Shown here one piece after another: positions 26,629 through 35,969 of a DNA stretch of 53,931 nucleotides. How positions within the stretch are numbered: position 1 is the stretch's first letter; every line of letters starts with the position of its first letter. The notes under the pieces were generated by a model that was not told the origin of the DNA, did no database searches, and was given only the letters and a program-made list of their open reading frames with translations. Position numbers and translations under genes: made by a program. The DNA comes from Alphaproteobacteria bacterium (GTDB lineage: Bacteria; Pseudomonadota; Alphaproteobacteria; Puniceispirillales; Puniceispirillaceae), in the NCBI GenBank assembly GCA_018666135.1, contig JABJAN010000036.1:1-53931 (forward strand), in the 5' to 3' direction.

Positions 26629-26859
26629 ATGGCATTCATAACGATTTTTATTGGTCTAGTTTTAATCGTCAGTCAATCTGATGACGCACGGCTTTTTTCG
26701 CAACACTCAAATAAAATTCCTGAATATAAATTTGTTTCAGTAAAATGTGAGGGTGGTTTGCATGATAGTGGTTATTCGATCCCAATAGATAAAAAAGTAT
26801 TTTTCAAGCAGATAAACAAAGATGGAACAATTGGTTCTGTATGCAAAAATAATAACTAA
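26629..26859 (+). CDS. Small hypothetical protein with N-terminal hydrophobic segment
   Basis: An unrecognised 76-residue frame with a GAAGAGAGA purine-rich ribosome-binding sequence 8 bases before the ATG. The first 15 residues are hydrophobic (signal or anchor), and the rest is polar with two cysteines near residues 43 and 72 that could form a disulfide in the periplasm. It occupies the space between the sodB terminator and the convergent argG end (5 bases apart). The AT-rich codon use resembles its neighbours. It may be a real secreted micro-protein; no homology can be claimed. Confidence 0.5.
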   Translation: MAFITIFIGLVLIVSQSDDARLFSQHSNKIPEYKFVSVKCEGGLHDSGYSIPIDKKVFFKQINKDGTIGSVCKNNN

Positions 26860-26864
26860 TGAGG

Positions 26865-28094
26865 TTATTTTTGGTTATTCTTTTGTCGAACCATTTCAGC
26901 CACTCGTAATCGAAGAGCATTTAATTTTATAAAGCCTTCTGCATCACTATGATTATAATCAGCAGTTCCTTCTTCAAACGTTACCAAATCCTCTGAATAA
27001 AGTGAATTTGGTGATTGACGGCCTATCATTATCATATTGCCTTTATAGAGTTTGAGTCTCACCTCTCCATTAACAACCGATTGGCTTCTGTCTATTGCTG
27101 CCTGTAGCATTTCCCTTTCAGGGGAAAACCAGAAGCCATTATAAATCAATTCTGCATATTTGGGCATTAATGAATCTTTTAAATGTGCAGCGCCCCTGTC
27201 TAGCGTAATTGATTCCATGGCACGTCTGGCTTTTAGAAGAATTGTTCCCCCAGGAGTTTCATAAATACCTCGTGATTTCATGCCAACAAATCTATTTTCA
27301 ACTAAGTCTAACCTGCCTATGCCGTGTTTGCCGCCAATTTCATTTAGGAAGGTAAGCAGAGAAGCAGGGGACATTTGCGTGTTATTAATGGCAACTGGAT
27401 CACCGCCAGCAAACTGAATTTTAATTTCTTCAGCTGTGTCAGGTGCGTCCATTGGGTCAACTGTGCGGCTAAATATATATTCTTCTGCAGGGATGTTTGG
27501 GTCTTCTAGCACTTTTCCCTCAGCAGAAATATGTAAAAGATTGGCATCTACAGAAAATGGTGCCTCGCCTCTTTTGTCGGTTGGAACAGGGATTTGATTT
27601 GCCTCTGCATAGGCAATTAGTTTTGTGCGTGACGTAAGATCCCATTCTCGCCATGGGGCTATGACTTTTATATCAGGCTGTAAGGCGTAATATCCAAGCT
27701 CAAAACGAACTTGGTCATTTCCTTTCCCTGTTGCTCCATGAGATACAGCATCTGCGCCAAATTCACGAGCAATTTCAATTTGGCGTTTTGCAATTAAGGG
27801 TCTTGCTATTGAGGTGCCAAGCAAATATTCACCTTCATATAGGGCATTGCCTCTGAACATAGGAAACACATAATCAGACACAAACTCTTCACGCAAATCT
27901 TCAATAAAGATATGTTTTACACCGTGTAATTCTGCCTTGCTTCTTGCTTGCGTTACATCTTCACCCTGACCTAAATCAGCTGTGAATGTTATAACCTCGC
28001 AATTATAGTGCGTTTGCAACCATTTGAGGATAACTGAGGTATCTAATCCCCCAGAATATGCAAGAACAACTTTTTTTATGGATGTATCTGCCAT
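26865..28094 (-). CDS. argG: Argininosuccinate synthase
   Basis: A 409-residue cytosolic enzyme joining citrulline and aspartate with ATP in arginine synthesis. The N-terminal PP-loop AYSGGLDTS, the [15 protein letters not shown] motif and the [17 protein letters not shown]-type segment are diagnostic. The ATG at 28094 has GGAG 7 bases upstream; an earlier in-frame start adds 18 residues outside the family. argH is not adjacent. It is divergent from the DUF3429 gene. Confidence 0.97.
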   Translation of the reverse strand: MADTSIKKVVLAYSGGLDTSVILKWLQTHYNCEVITFTADLGQGEDVTQARSKAELHGVKHIFIEDLREEFVSDYVFPMFRGNALYEGEYLLGTSIARPLIAKRQIEIAREFGADAVSHGATGKGNDQVRFELGYYALQPDIKVIAPWREWDLTSRTKLIAYAEANQIPVPTDKRGEAPFSVDANLLHISAEGKVLEDPNIPAEEYIFSRTVDPMDAPDTAEEIKIQFAGGDPVAINNTQMSPASLLTFLNEIGGKHGIGRLDLVENRFVGMKSRGIYETPGGTILLKARRAMESITLDRGAAHLKDSLMPKYAELIYNGFWFSPEREMLQAAIDRSQSVVNGEVRLKLYKGNMIMIGRQSPNSLYSEDLVTFEEGTADYNHSDAEGFIKLNALRLRVAEMVRQKNNQK

Positions 28095-28250
28095 TGTCAC
28101 TCCAGAAAGGCTATATGATGTGTAATCTATCCGTTTTAGGTATCGCAATATGTCGAATAAATCACTTTTTACTCAAGGTTACATGAATTTTATGACCTGC
28201 TTAACAAATTACACAAAATCATTCAAATTAATATAGGTGAAATATAAATT

Positions 28251-28718
28251 ATGGGCCAAAAAACCAATATTAATCACAATAAAGTCATCAAAAAATGGGC
28301 GCAGATATTAGGATATGCAGGCGCAACACCCTTTATTGGATTAGGGTTTTTATTGATGTTTGCTGGCAAACAATTCACGCCTTTTATCGCATCAGCACTG
28401 CTTTTTTATGGGGCAATTATTTTAAGTTTTCTAGGCGGATTACATTGGGGGCGGATTGCTTCTTTCCAACATAATCAGGCAAATGAAAAATGGATTTTGA
28501 TTTATTCGGTAATTCCTGCCCTGATCGGCTGGGCAAGTGTTTTGCTATATCCGATCTGGGGCGGTGTTATCTGGTTGCAGATTAGCGGGTTTATTTTTGC
28601 TTATATTATGGATGTGCATCTATTAAAAAGCAGTATATGGCAACAATGGATGCCTAAACTGCGGTTTCATTTAACCCTAGCAGCCAGTTTAAGCTTAATA
28701 ATTTTAGCGGTAAGCTAG
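28251..28718 (+). CDS. DUF3429 family membrane protein
   Basis: A 155-residue inner-membrane protein with about four to five hydrophobic helices. The conserved GYAGATPFIGL start of the first helix and the SFLGGLHWGRI motif in the middle (about 61-71) are characteristic of DUF3429. The function of the family is unknown. It is a single gene, divergent from argG and convergent with chrR. Confidence 0.88.
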   Translation: MGQKTNINHNKVIKKWAQILGYAGATPFIGLGFLLMFAGKQFTPFIASALLFYGAIILSFLGGLHWGRIASFQHNQANEKWILIYSVIPALIGWASVLLYPIWGGVIWLQISGFIFAYIMDVHLLKSSIWQQWMPKLRFHLTLAASLSLIILAVS

Positions 28719-28768
28719 TCATTTCATAGCTAAAAAAATATGTGATTATTTTCCAATTTTGAAAATAA

Positions 28769-29431
28769 TTATTTGATGAGCATATTCAAAAGTCTGCCAA
28801 CAGGTCCTGTTAAAACAATTGGCCCTTCATTTACAGCAAGAACGATACATTCCCCATCTGCATCAGCTACAGGTTTATGAACAGCACCTGTTTCTTGAAT
28901 AGCAATATCGCCAGGACCGTATGTGCCATATTCATCTGAAAAGCCACCAGATAAGACGAGTGTTACCTCATTGCCTTCATGTGAATGGCTTGGCACAGCA
29001 GCATTAGGGGCTATCTTATATAATTTTGCGCTCCCAATTTCTGCATCACCAAAATGAATAACTTGCTCAGCAAGACCAATACCAATTCGTCGCCAATTCT
29101 TGGAAAGGTCTAAGTCTAAAACATAGTTTCTAAGAGGTAATGGTAATTCATCATTATCATTACTGACGACATTTTGGGATATTTTTTCTTCATCTTGCAA
29201 TGTGTCTATTTCTGCCATTAATTTATTAAAGCTATCTTCTGACATTGAAATTGGCTCGGAGTTTTCCATTAACGCACCACCAAGTTGCATCAACATTTGA
29301 ATAGAGCGAGCACTCTCCGGATTCATGGAGATATGTGTTTCCACCAAAACCTCTAATGCAAGAGGCAAAGATCCGTTAGCATAATCAATCAGCAATGATT
29401 CTACTAGAGTTATTGTGTTTTGCTTATTCAT
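28769..29431 (-). CDS. chrR: ChrR-type anti-sigma factor (cupin domain)
   Basis: A 220-residue partner of the adjacent ECF sigma factor. In Rhodobacter, ChrR binds RpoE with an N-terminal zinc domain and releases it on singlet-oxygen stress. Here the C-terminal cupin zinc ligands are all present (H149, H151, E155, H185, each exactly 8 residues after the Rhodobacter positions). In the N-terminal anti-sigma domain only H33 remains: N37 and S40 stand where C35 and C38 should be, and the N-terminal histidine is missing. The fold (ETHISMNPESA in place of a THLSLCDEC-type segment) is otherwise recognisable. It starts 11 bases after the sigma-factor stop. Confidence 0.9.
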   Translation of the reverse strand: MNKQNTITLVESLLIDYANGSLPLALEVLVETHISMNPESARSIQMLMQLGGALMENSEPISMSEDSFNKLMAEIDTLQDEEKISQNVVSNDNDELPLPLRNYVLDLDLSKNWRRIGIGLAEQVIHFGDAEIGSAKLYKIAPNAAVPSHSHEGNEVTLVLSGGFSDEYGTYGPGDIAIQETGAVHKPVADADGECIVLAVNEGPIVLTGPVGRLLNMLIK

Positions 29432-29442
29432 TGCGTTAATAA

Positions 29443-30072
29443 TTACCTTTCAAGCTCTTCTAATTGATTTCGCAAACGGTTTATCGCAAGACGAATACGA
29501 GATTTTACCGTTCCGAGGGGTAAATTCGACTCATCTGCTATCTTTCTGTGCGAACTCTCTTCATAATACGCAGAAAGAATCAGTTTGGCTTGCTCTGGGG
29601 GTAAAGTTTTTAGTGCTTTTTGTATTTTTTTCTCTTCCTGGAAACGTTGTACTAGATCATCGCCCCTATCTATGGGCGTTTGATAGAAAGAAGGATCATT
29701 TAAATCAGGCAGAGGTCTGTTATCTTTTCTAAGCTTATCGATACGCTTGTTTCTTGCAATCGTAAAAATCCAAGTGCTAGCGCCAGCACTTTCAGGATTA
29801 TATGTTTCCGCCCTACGCCACACCATAATCATCGTTTCTTGGCAAATTTCTTCAGCAGCAGAAACGTCAGATCCTATTCGAAGCAAAAAAGATTTTAATC
29901 TAGGCGTAAAATGTTCGTATAATTTTTTAAAGGCAGATCTGTCCTTATTGCTGCCAACAAGAAGCAATAACTTATCCCATTCAGACAAGTTGTTCTGATT
30001 ATCATTAGAGGAGCCAGATCCCATGGCGCTATCTAACGATGAATTTATTTCTGCGACAACCCCAAAATTCAT
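29443..30072 (-). CDS. rpoE: ECF RNA polymerase sigma factor (RpoE/ECF11-like)
   Basis: A 209-residue sigma-70 factor with region 2 (FTPRLKSFLLRIGSDVSAAEEI, then CQETMIMVWRRAETYNPE) and region 4 (LPPEQAKLILSAYYEESSHRKIA, then LPLGTVKSRIRLAINRL). Pairing with a ChrR cupin anti-sigma factor places it in the ECF11 group, which in other Alphaproteobacteria controls singlet-oxygen and organic-peroxide responses. It has an N-terminal extension of about 25 residues before region 2; an internal ATG at 30024 is an alternative start. I looked for a TGATC-type self-regulated promoter upstream and saw no convincing one. Confidence 0.93.
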   Translation of the reverse strand: MNFGVVAEINSSLDSAMGSGSSNDNQNNLSEWDKLLLLVGSNKDRSAFKKLYEHFTPRLKSFLLRIGSDVSAAEEICQETMIMVWRRAETYNPESAGASTWIFTIARNKRIDKLRKDNRPLPDLNDPSFYQTPIDRGDDLVQRFQEEKKIQKALKTLPPEQAKLILSAYYEESSHRKIADESNLPLGTVKSRIRLAINRLRNQLEELER

Positions 30073-30298
30073 AAAATTATAAAAATATCAAAAAAATATG
30101 GATGAATTAACTATTTATATGAAATGTGAAAGTCATTAGATAATGGTGTCTTTCAAACAGCTTATAAAATTATTACCATGATTTTTTTTTAAATAAATCC
30201 TCCATACCCCTTGCTTCATTGTTAAAGTTTTGCGATTTATGAGCAAATAACCACTGGTCTTTTTACAATTCGGTAAATATTTATGAAAAATCTAGCGC

Positions 30299-30826
30299 AT
30301 GGTGCAAAATATGACTGAAAAAACAGCCTTTTTCCTAAAAATGATTGTAATCTGCCTTTTTTCTACAGGCGTTTCTGCTGCAGAAAAAATTAAAATCGAA
30401 CAATTTAATGACTGGTCTGTACTTCGGCAAGAAACAGATGCAGGTAGATTATGCTATATAACAAGTGATCCAATTGAAAAAAAAGGTGACTATGATAGAG
30501 ATAATCGCGGTGAAACTAGAGTCTTCGTTACGCATGGTCCTGGCAAAGCAGAACGAGATGTAGTGTCAATCGTGGCAGGCTATATTTATAATAAACAATC
30601 TGAAGTTGAGATAAAGATAGACGGAAAAAAACAGACCTTTTTTACGTTGGAAGACAGAGCCTGGTCTTATGGTCCAGATGAAGATAAGAAATTAATTCAG
30701 AATATGAAACGCGGCAATAAATTAACTATCACAGGTGTTTCAAGCAGAGGAACTACGACAATAGATGAATATTCTCTGTCTGGGTTTACCAAAGCAAAGC
30801 AAATGCTAGATAAAATCTGTTCTTAA
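30299..30826 (+). CDS. Invasion-associated locus B (IalB) family periplasmic protein
   Basis: A 175-residue secreted protein with a signal peptide cleaved near VSAA-EKI (about residue 28-29). The mature part has the [21 protein letters not shown] start of IalB-family proteins and two cysteines (C52 and C174) suited to a disulfide. Homologues are widespread in free-living Alphaproteobacteria and do not imply invasion. Two starts are possible, 30299 and 30311; neither has a strong ribosome-binding site. It is followed 29 bases later by rlmN. Confidence 0.84.
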   Translation: MVQNMTEKTAFFLKMIVICLFSTGVSAAEKIKIEQFNDWSVLRQETDAGRLCYITSDPIEKKGDYDRDNRGETRVFVTHGPGKAERDVVSIVAGYIYNKQSEVEIKIDGKKQTFFTLEDRAWSYGPDEDKKLIQNMKRGNKLTITGVSSRGTTTIDEYSLSGFTKAKQMLDKICS

Positions 30827-30855
30827 TCAGGACAGGCAGAAAAAAGTTAAACTCT

Positions 30856-31983
30856 ATGACATCACAAGCGCTAGGTAGGTCAGACCTTAAAGGCACAATA
30901 GCAGAATTGCCAAAACTGATAAATTTGACAGGGCTATCACTTGCAGAACTTACAGAAGTTTTGATCGAACTTGGTTTACCGAAGTTCAGGGCAAAACAAG
31001 TATGGAGCTGGATTTGGCGCCACGGAGTTACTGATTTTCAGGATATGAATAATATTGCTAAACCCATACGCGAACTATTGGCAAAGCATTTTATCATTAC
31101 TCGTCCTGCAATTAGCCGCAGGCAACAATCTTCTGATGGCACTATTAAATGGCTAATAAGATTAGCAGATGGTCAAGAAGCGGAAACTGTTTATATTCCA
31201 GAAGATGACAGAGGAACAGTTTGTATATCTAGCCAGGTAGGATGCACACTGACCTGTTCTTTTTGTCATACTGGGACGCAACGGCTTGTGCGTAATTTAA
31301 CCGTAGATGAGCTTTGTGGTCAGATTTTATTGGTAATGGACGAATTAGGTGACTGGCCAGCAGGGAACCCAACACGGCGACTAACAAACGTTGTTTTGAT
31401 GGGAATGGGAGAGCCATTATTTAATTATGAATATGTCGCACAAGCCATGAAGATTGTCATGTCTGGTGACGGCATAGGGATATCAAAGAGACGAATCACG
31501 TTATCTACTTCTGGAATTGTGCCTGAAATCGCCCGTTGCGGCGAAGAATTAGGAGTGAATCTTGCTATCAGCCTGCATGCGGTTTCAGATACATTGCGAA
31601 ATGAGCTGGTTCCTATAAATAAAAAATATAATCTTGAGCTATTGCTGGATACAGTGCGTAATTATCCTGGTTTGTCTAATGCAAGACGCGTAACTTGGGA
31701 GTATGTTATGTTGGACGGGATTAATGATAGCCCTGAAGATGCTAAGGCATTGATAAAATTGATCAACGGAATCCCATCAAAAATTAATTTAATTCCGTTT
31801 AACCCATGGCCAGGGTCAATCTATCAAACGTCTAAGCCTGAAAAAATAGAAGCATTTGCAAGCATTGTTCTAAGAGCAGGATATGCCTCACCTGTTCGCA
31901 CGCCAAGAGGCAGTGATATTCTTGCTGCTTGTGGTCAATTAAAATCTGACTCCGTGCGCCTGAGGGCACGAGAAAGAGTATAA
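30856..31983 (+). CDS. rlmN: 23S rRNA A2503 / tRNA A37 C2-methyltransferase
   Basis: A 375-residue radical-SAM methyltransferase. The [4Fe-4S] cysteines are C130, C134 and C137; C123 lies seven residues before the cluster as in E. coli, and the methyl-carrying C359 lies near the C-terminus in [22 protein letters not shown] and the SAM/ribose-contact [14 protein letters not shown] motif complete the family pattern. It modifies rRNA near the peptidyl-transferase centre. It directly follows the IalB gene, an order seen in other Alphaproteobacteria. Confidence 0.96.
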   Translation: MTSQALGRSDLKGTIAELPKLINLTGLSLAELTEVLIELGLPKFRAKQVWSWIWRHGVTDFQDMNNIAKPIRELLAKHFIITRPAISRRQQSSDGTIKWLIRLADGQEAETVYIPEDDRGTVCISSQVGCTLTCSFCHTGTQRLVRNLTVDELCGQILLVMDELGDWPAGNPTRRLTNVVLMGMGEPLFNYEYVAQAMKIVMSGDGIGISKRRITLSTSGIVPEIARCGEELGVNLAISLHAVSDTLRNELVPINKKYNLELLLDTVRNYPGLSNARRVTWEYVMLDGINDSPEDAKALIKLINGIPSKINLIPFNPWPGSIYQTSKPEKIEAFASIVLRAGYASPVRTPRGSDILAACGQLKSDSVRLRARERV

Positions 31984-32058
31984 CAGATAGTTAAAAGCGT
32001 TAAATTTGTTTCTTGGTTTAAAATTATTCTAAAAATGCAAAATAGATTGCAGAAACCC

Positions 32059-32087
32059 TTGCACAACTAGTTTACCCCCCTTACATT
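32059..32087 (+). promoter_or_regulatory. Candidate promoter for the BI-1 gene
   Basis: TTGCAC at 32059-32064 and TACATT at 32082-32087 are 17 bases apart. The gene starts 40 bases downstream after an AAAGGAGT ribosome-binding site. Confidence 0.5.
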
Positions 32088-32126
32088 ATGGAATAAGGAA
32101 ATTTGCAGCGTTAAAGGAGTATTTAC

Positions 32127-32846
32127 ATGCAAGATAATCGTTATGCCAATACAGCTTCAGCAGAAGCGAGCCAAATCGATGTTGGTTTGCGTCGTTATAT
32201 GCTTGGTGTTTATAATCATATGACAACTGCACTTGCACTTACGGGTCTTTTCGCATTTGCCATGAAATGGGCAGCGTTATCCATACCAGGTGTGGCTCAA
32301 ACAGTTTATGGTTCGCCATTGCAATATGTAGTGATGTTTGCACCATTCGCTTTGGTAATGTATCTCAGTTTTAATATTCAAAAATTGTCCCCTTTTATGG
32401 CACGTAATTTATTTTATATTTATGCTGCCTTAATGGGACTTTCGCTTTCCTCTATTTTGCTCGTGTTTACGGGTGAGTCTGTTGCACGTGCCTTTTTCGT
32501 AACCGCAGGTGCGTTTGCAGGATTATCTATTTATGGATATACGACAAAACGTGATTTAACAGCCATGGGATCATTTATGATTATTGGATTGTTTGGAATC
32601 ATAATCGCATCTTTGGTCAATATCTTTGTTGGTTCTGATGTGATGCAATTTGCTATATCAGTAGTAGGTGTTTTTGTATTTGCAGGTCTTACAGCATGGG
32701 ATACTCAAACAATTAAATCAATGTATTCTGCTGCAGATAGTGCCCAGGCAGCAGCAACAAAATCAATTTATGGTGCATTGAAATTATATCTTGATTTCAT
32801 TAACATGTTCATCATGTTGTTACATTTGTTTGGCAACAGAGAATAG
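32127..32846 (+). CDS. Bax inhibitor-1/YccA family membrane protein
   Basis: A 239-residue inner-membrane protein with seven hydrophobic helices, the typical BI-1 layout. The N-terminal VGLRRYMLGVYNHMTTALALTG segment, the SSILLVFTGESVARAF helix and the C-terminal AWDTQTIKSMY, then ALKLYLDFINMF motifs are family hallmarks. Bacterial members may be pH-sensitive calcium channels or quality-control partners of FtsH. It has a strong ribosome-binding site, its own promoter and a terminator, so it is a single-gene unit. Confidence 0.93.
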   Translation: MQDNRYANTASAEASQIDVGLRRYMLGVYNHMTTALALTGLFAFAMKWAALSIPGVAQTVYGSPLQYVVMFAPFALVMYLSFNIQKLSPFMARNLFYIYAALMGLSLSSILLVFTGESVARAFFVTAGAFAGLSIYGYTTKRDLTAMGSFMIIGLFGIIIASLVNIFVGSDVMQFAISVVGVFVFAGLTAWDTQTIKSMYSAADSAQAAATKSIYGALKLYLDFINMFIMLLHLFGNRE

Positions 32847-32878
32847 AGTTAAGATTCACTGAGGCGTAAATTAAATTT

Positions 32879-32912
32879 AAAAAACGCTCTTTTAAATGAG
32901 AGCGTTTTTTTT
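32879..32912 (+). terminator. Rho-independent terminator after the BI-1 gene
   Basis: AAAACGCTCT and AGAGCGTTTT form a 10-bp stem with an 8-base loop, followed by a T-run to 32912. It stops just before the fbp ribosome-binding site at 32917. Confidence 0.9.
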
Positions 32913-32929
32913 AATGAGGAGATAATAAA

Positions 32930-33925
32930 GTGAGTGTGAGTTTAACACACTATCTTTCACAAAATCTTGACCAAGATGAGATTGGAAAAGCGGTTAAAGA
33001 TACTGTCCTTTCTCTTTGTAATTCTTCCAAAATAATTGCTCAAGCATTGTCTGTAAACGGGCTAACCGACGCTCAATTTGGCGACCAAATTGGTGGTCTT
33101 AATGCTGATGGAGATTCTCAGAAGGCACTTGACGTACTCGCAGATAAGGCAATTATCCAAGAAATTTCAAACTATCCAGTAGCAGCCTATTTCTCAGAAG
33201 AACAGGATGAAGCGCTTCTTCTTGATAAGAATGGCAGCCTGATTGTTTGTGTTGATCCTCTAGATGGTTCTTCTAATATTGATAATAATCTTTCTGTTGG
33301 GACTATTTTTTCAATATTACCTCGCCAAGCAGAATTGTTTGAACCTGATTACTTGATGGCAGATGCGCTGCAGCCTGGTAAAAATCAGCTGGCAAGTGGA
33401 TTTTTTGTTTATGGTCCGCAAACAAGCTTAATTTTAACTACAGGTAACGGCATTGCAGGATTTATTCTTAGCGGCGATGATTTTGTCCAAATGGAGTGGC
33501 AACCGAGCCTGCAAGAATCTAGTGATCAGTTCGCTATAAATATGTCAAATATGAGACATTGGGCACCCCAAGCAAGAGATTATATTCAAAAATGTCTAGA
33601 TGGTTTAGAGGGCGCTTTTGCAAGAAACTATAATATGAGATGGTGTGGCTCTTTGGTAGCAGATGCCTGGCGCATATTTAGGCAGGGGGGTATTTTTTTA
33701 TATCCAGAAGACAATAGACAAAATTATCATGCAGGACGCTTGCGTCTTATTTATGAAGCAAATCCAATCGCTTTTTTAGTAGAACAAGCAGGGGGGCGCG
33801 CCAGTGATGGTAAAACCCCGATTTTACAGATTAAGCCGCAGGCTATACACCAAAGAATACCGTTAATTTTTGGGTGTAGAAAAGATGTTTTAAATTATGA
33901 GTTACATCATTCAAATAAACCATAA
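32930..33925 (+). CDS. fbp: Fructose-1,6-bisphosphatase class 1
   Basis: A 331-residue enzyme hydrolysing fructose-1,6-bisphosphate in gluconeogenesis. The metal-binding E90-E91 pair and the [10 protein letters not shown] motif at 109-118 identify class 1. The C-terminal [24 protein letters not shown] region forms the sugar-phosphate site. It begins with GTG, supported by AGGAG 8 bases upstream. The gene follows the BI-1 terminator with only 17 bases between, so its promoter must lie within or upstream of that terminator region or it relies on read-through. It is paired with fba, 35 bases downstream. Confidence 0.95.
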   Translation: MSVSLTHYLSQNLDQDEIGKAVKDTVLSLCNSSKIIAQALSVNGLTDAQFGDQIGGLNADGDSQKALDVLADKAIIQEISNYPVAAYFSEEQDEALLLDKNGSLIVCVDPLDGSSNIDNNLSVGTIFSILPRQAELFEPDYLMADALQPGKNQLASGFFVYGPQTSLILTTGNGIAGFILSGDDFVQMEWQPSLQESSDQFAINMSNMRHWAPQARDYIQKCLDGLEGAFARNYNMRWCGSLVADAWRIFRQGGIFLYPEDNRQNYHAGRLRLIYEANPIAFLVEQAGGRASDGKTPILQIKPQAIHQRIPLIFGCRKDVLNYELHHSNKP

Positions 33926-33960
33926 AACTTAAATCTGATGCTAGTAAGAAGGGGAGTATA

Positions 33961-35022
33961 ATGTTAATTACGTTACGTCAGTTGTTAGATCACGCCGCAG
34001 AAAATGGGTATGGATTACCTGCGTTTAATATCAATAATTTAGAACAAGGTCTTGCTATTTTAATGGCTGCCGAAAAAACTAATTCTCCTGTTATTATTCA
34101 AGCATCAAGAGGCGCCAGAGCTTATGCGGGTGATCAGTTATTGCAGGCATTGATAAAAGGATTGATAGAGACTTATCCCAATATTCCTGTTTGTATGCAT
34201 CAAGATCATGGAAATTCCATGGCGACTTGCATGACAGCAATGCAGTATGGTTTTTCATCAGTTATGATGGATGGTTCTCTTGAAGCAGATGGTAAAACAG
34301 CTGCTAGCTATGACTATAATGTAGCAGTTACCTCTTCTGTTGCTGAGATGGCTCATTATGCAGGTGTTTCTGTTGAAGGAGAGTTAGGTATATTAGGTTC
34401 CCTTGAAACAGGAGAAGGGGAGAGTGAAGATGGTCACGGTGTTGAAGGCAAAATAGCTCAAGATCAGTTGCTAACTGACCCAAATCAGGCGGTAGAGTTT
34501 GTAAAAGCAACAAAGGTTGATGCATTAGCAATTGCGATGGGGACAAGTCACGGTGCCTATAAGTTTTCACGAAAGCCAGATGGTGCAATACTCGCAATGC
34601 ATGTTATTGAAGAAATACATAAACGTCTGCCAAACACACATTTAGTTATGCATGGCTCATCTTCGGTGCCACAGGATATGCAGGATATTTTTAACGAATA
34701 TGGCGGAGAAATGCCGCAAACTTGGGGTGTGCCAATTGAAGAAATAGAGCGCGGTATTAAAAATGGGGTTCGTAAAGTCAACATAGATACAGATAATAGA
34801 CTGGCAATGGCAGGTGCTATCCGCAAAGTAGCGCAGCAGCATAAGAGTGAATTTGATTTAAGAAAATTTATGAAACCTGCAAGAGATGCAATGGAAGCTG
34901 TTTGTATTGACCGATTTGAAAGATTTGGTGCAGCAGGGCAGGCAGATAAAATCAAACCATTATCTCTTAAACAAATGTCAGCACGATATGAATCAGGTGC
35001 ATTAGAGCCTATTATTGGCTAG
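33961..35022 (+). CDS. fba: Fructose-bisphosphate aldolase class II, Calvin-cycle subtype
   Basis: A 353-residue zinc aldolase splitting or forming fructose-1,6-bisphosphate. The [10 protein letters not shown] segment supplies D82 and zinc ligand H83, VEGELG with the acidic loop after it supplies further ligands, and LVMHGSSS the third histidine. Length and the [13 protein letters not shown] insertion match the Calvin-type (CbbA-like) subgroup, which also serves glycolysis and gluconeogenesis in bacteria lacking RuBisCO. An AGAAGGGGAG ribosome-binding site precedes the ATG. It forms an operon with fbp. Confidence 0.95.
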   Translation: MLITLRQLLDHAAENGYGLPAFNINNLEQGLAILMAAEKTNSPVIIQASRGARAYAGDQLLQALIKGLIETYPNIPVCMHQDHGNSMATCMTAMQYGFSSVMMDGSLEADGKTAASYDYNVAVTSSVAEMAHYAGVSVEGELGILGSLETGEGESEDGHGVEGKIAQDQLLTDPNQAVEFVKATKVDALAIAMGTSHGAYKFSRKPDGAILAMHVIEEIHKRLPNTHLVMHGSSSVPQDMQDIFNEYGGEMPQTWGVPIEEIERGIKNGVRKVNIDTDNRLAMAGAIRKVAQQHKSEFDLRKFMKPARDAMEAVCIDRFERFGAAGQADKIKPLSLKQMSARYESGALEPIIG

Positions 35023-35042
35023 ATATATAAGACAGTATTATA

Positions 35043-35855
35043 TTAACGCATATCTGCTACAAGCTTAGGGTCTAGGCGCTTATCTAACCAATTAATCCGC
35101 CAGTCTAAATGGGCGCCTGTTGAGCGCCCTGTGGACCCTACTCTGCCTATTATCTGGTCTTGTGTTACCTGTTCTCCTAAGTCAACAAAGACATCTTGAA
35201 GATGTGAATAGGTACTGCTGATATAATCACCATGTGAGATGATGATAGTCCATCCGGTAAAATATAAATTTTTTACCATGCTTATTTCACCTGAAGCAGA
35301 GGCATGAATTGGCGTTCCCAAGGGAGCTGCGATATCAATTCCGTAATGAGGTTGTCTTGGCGCACCATTCAAAATTCGCTGGCTACCATAAACACCTGTG
35401 ATAGTACCCTTAACAGGCCAGTTAAAACCGTCTGTGAAGTAATTTACAGAGTTCCCTTTTATGGCACGTGCCTGTTTAACTATTTGCGCATCCTTTTTTA
35501 TCCGATTTAGGGTATTAGCTGGAGGCGATACCATATTGCTAGGTAAACCATAGATTTTTTGAATATCATAAATTCTCTGTTTTGGTTTTAGTTTTATTAT
35601 AAAAGATACTCCGTCAGGGCAAACCCCTGATAAAATTTGTACCTCTGTGTCATCTCGATGAAAGCCAATCACAAAGCCATTTTCTGAGTTAATATTTATC
35701 AAAACACCATCTAATTGAATATTAGTAGCGCCTGCTGTTTTAAAAAGCATCAAGCCACCTTGTATAGGCTGTCCTTTTGTTGAAATTATGCAGGCGCTTA
35801 CGCTAGCAGGTAGAAGAACAAAAACGCAGATAAAAAATACAGTTAAATTTTTCAT
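35043..35855 (-). CDS. M23 family (LytM-domain) peptidase or peptidase-like protein
   Basis: A 270-residue exported protein with a hydrophobic signal at about 4-22. It ends in VSAC, so it may be a lipoprotein with C22 as the acylated residue. The C-terminal LytM domain (about 160-265) has the first zinc pair in HYGIDIAAPLGTPI and the SHGDYISSTYSHL loop. The last metal motif reads GAHLDWRIN, with aspartate where classical enzymes have the second histidine of HxH. That HLDW form recurs in alphaproteobacterial M23 proteins. It acts on peptidoglycan or activates amidases; which of the two is undecided. It is convergent with fba. Confidence 0.87.
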   Translation of the reverse strand: MKNLTVFFICVFVLLPASVSACIISTKGQPIQGGLMLFKTAGATNIQLDGVLININSENGFVIGFHRDDTEVQILSGVCPDGVSFIIKLKPKQRIYDIQKIYGLPSNMVSPPANTLNRIKKDAQIVKQARAIKGNSVNYFTDGFNWPVKGTITGVYGSQRILNGAPRQPHYGIDIAAPLGTPIHASASGEISMVKNLYFTGWTIIISHGDYISSTYSHLQDVFVDLGEQVTQDQIIGRVGSTGRSTGAHLDWRINWLDKRLDPKLVADMR

Positions 35856-35969
35856 TTTAGGTAAAGTTTGCTTGATGCGATTAATACAGATAGCTACCAT
35901 AGCAGTAATTACACTTTCTCTCTTATTTTTAAATGAAAATATACCTAACGGTTACATAAGAAGATCCAT

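Noticed and set aside
30299-30826. The IalB-family gene as a host-invasion factor
   Set aside because: The family is common in free-living Alphaproteobacteria, and nothing else in the window suggests a host-associated lifestyle.
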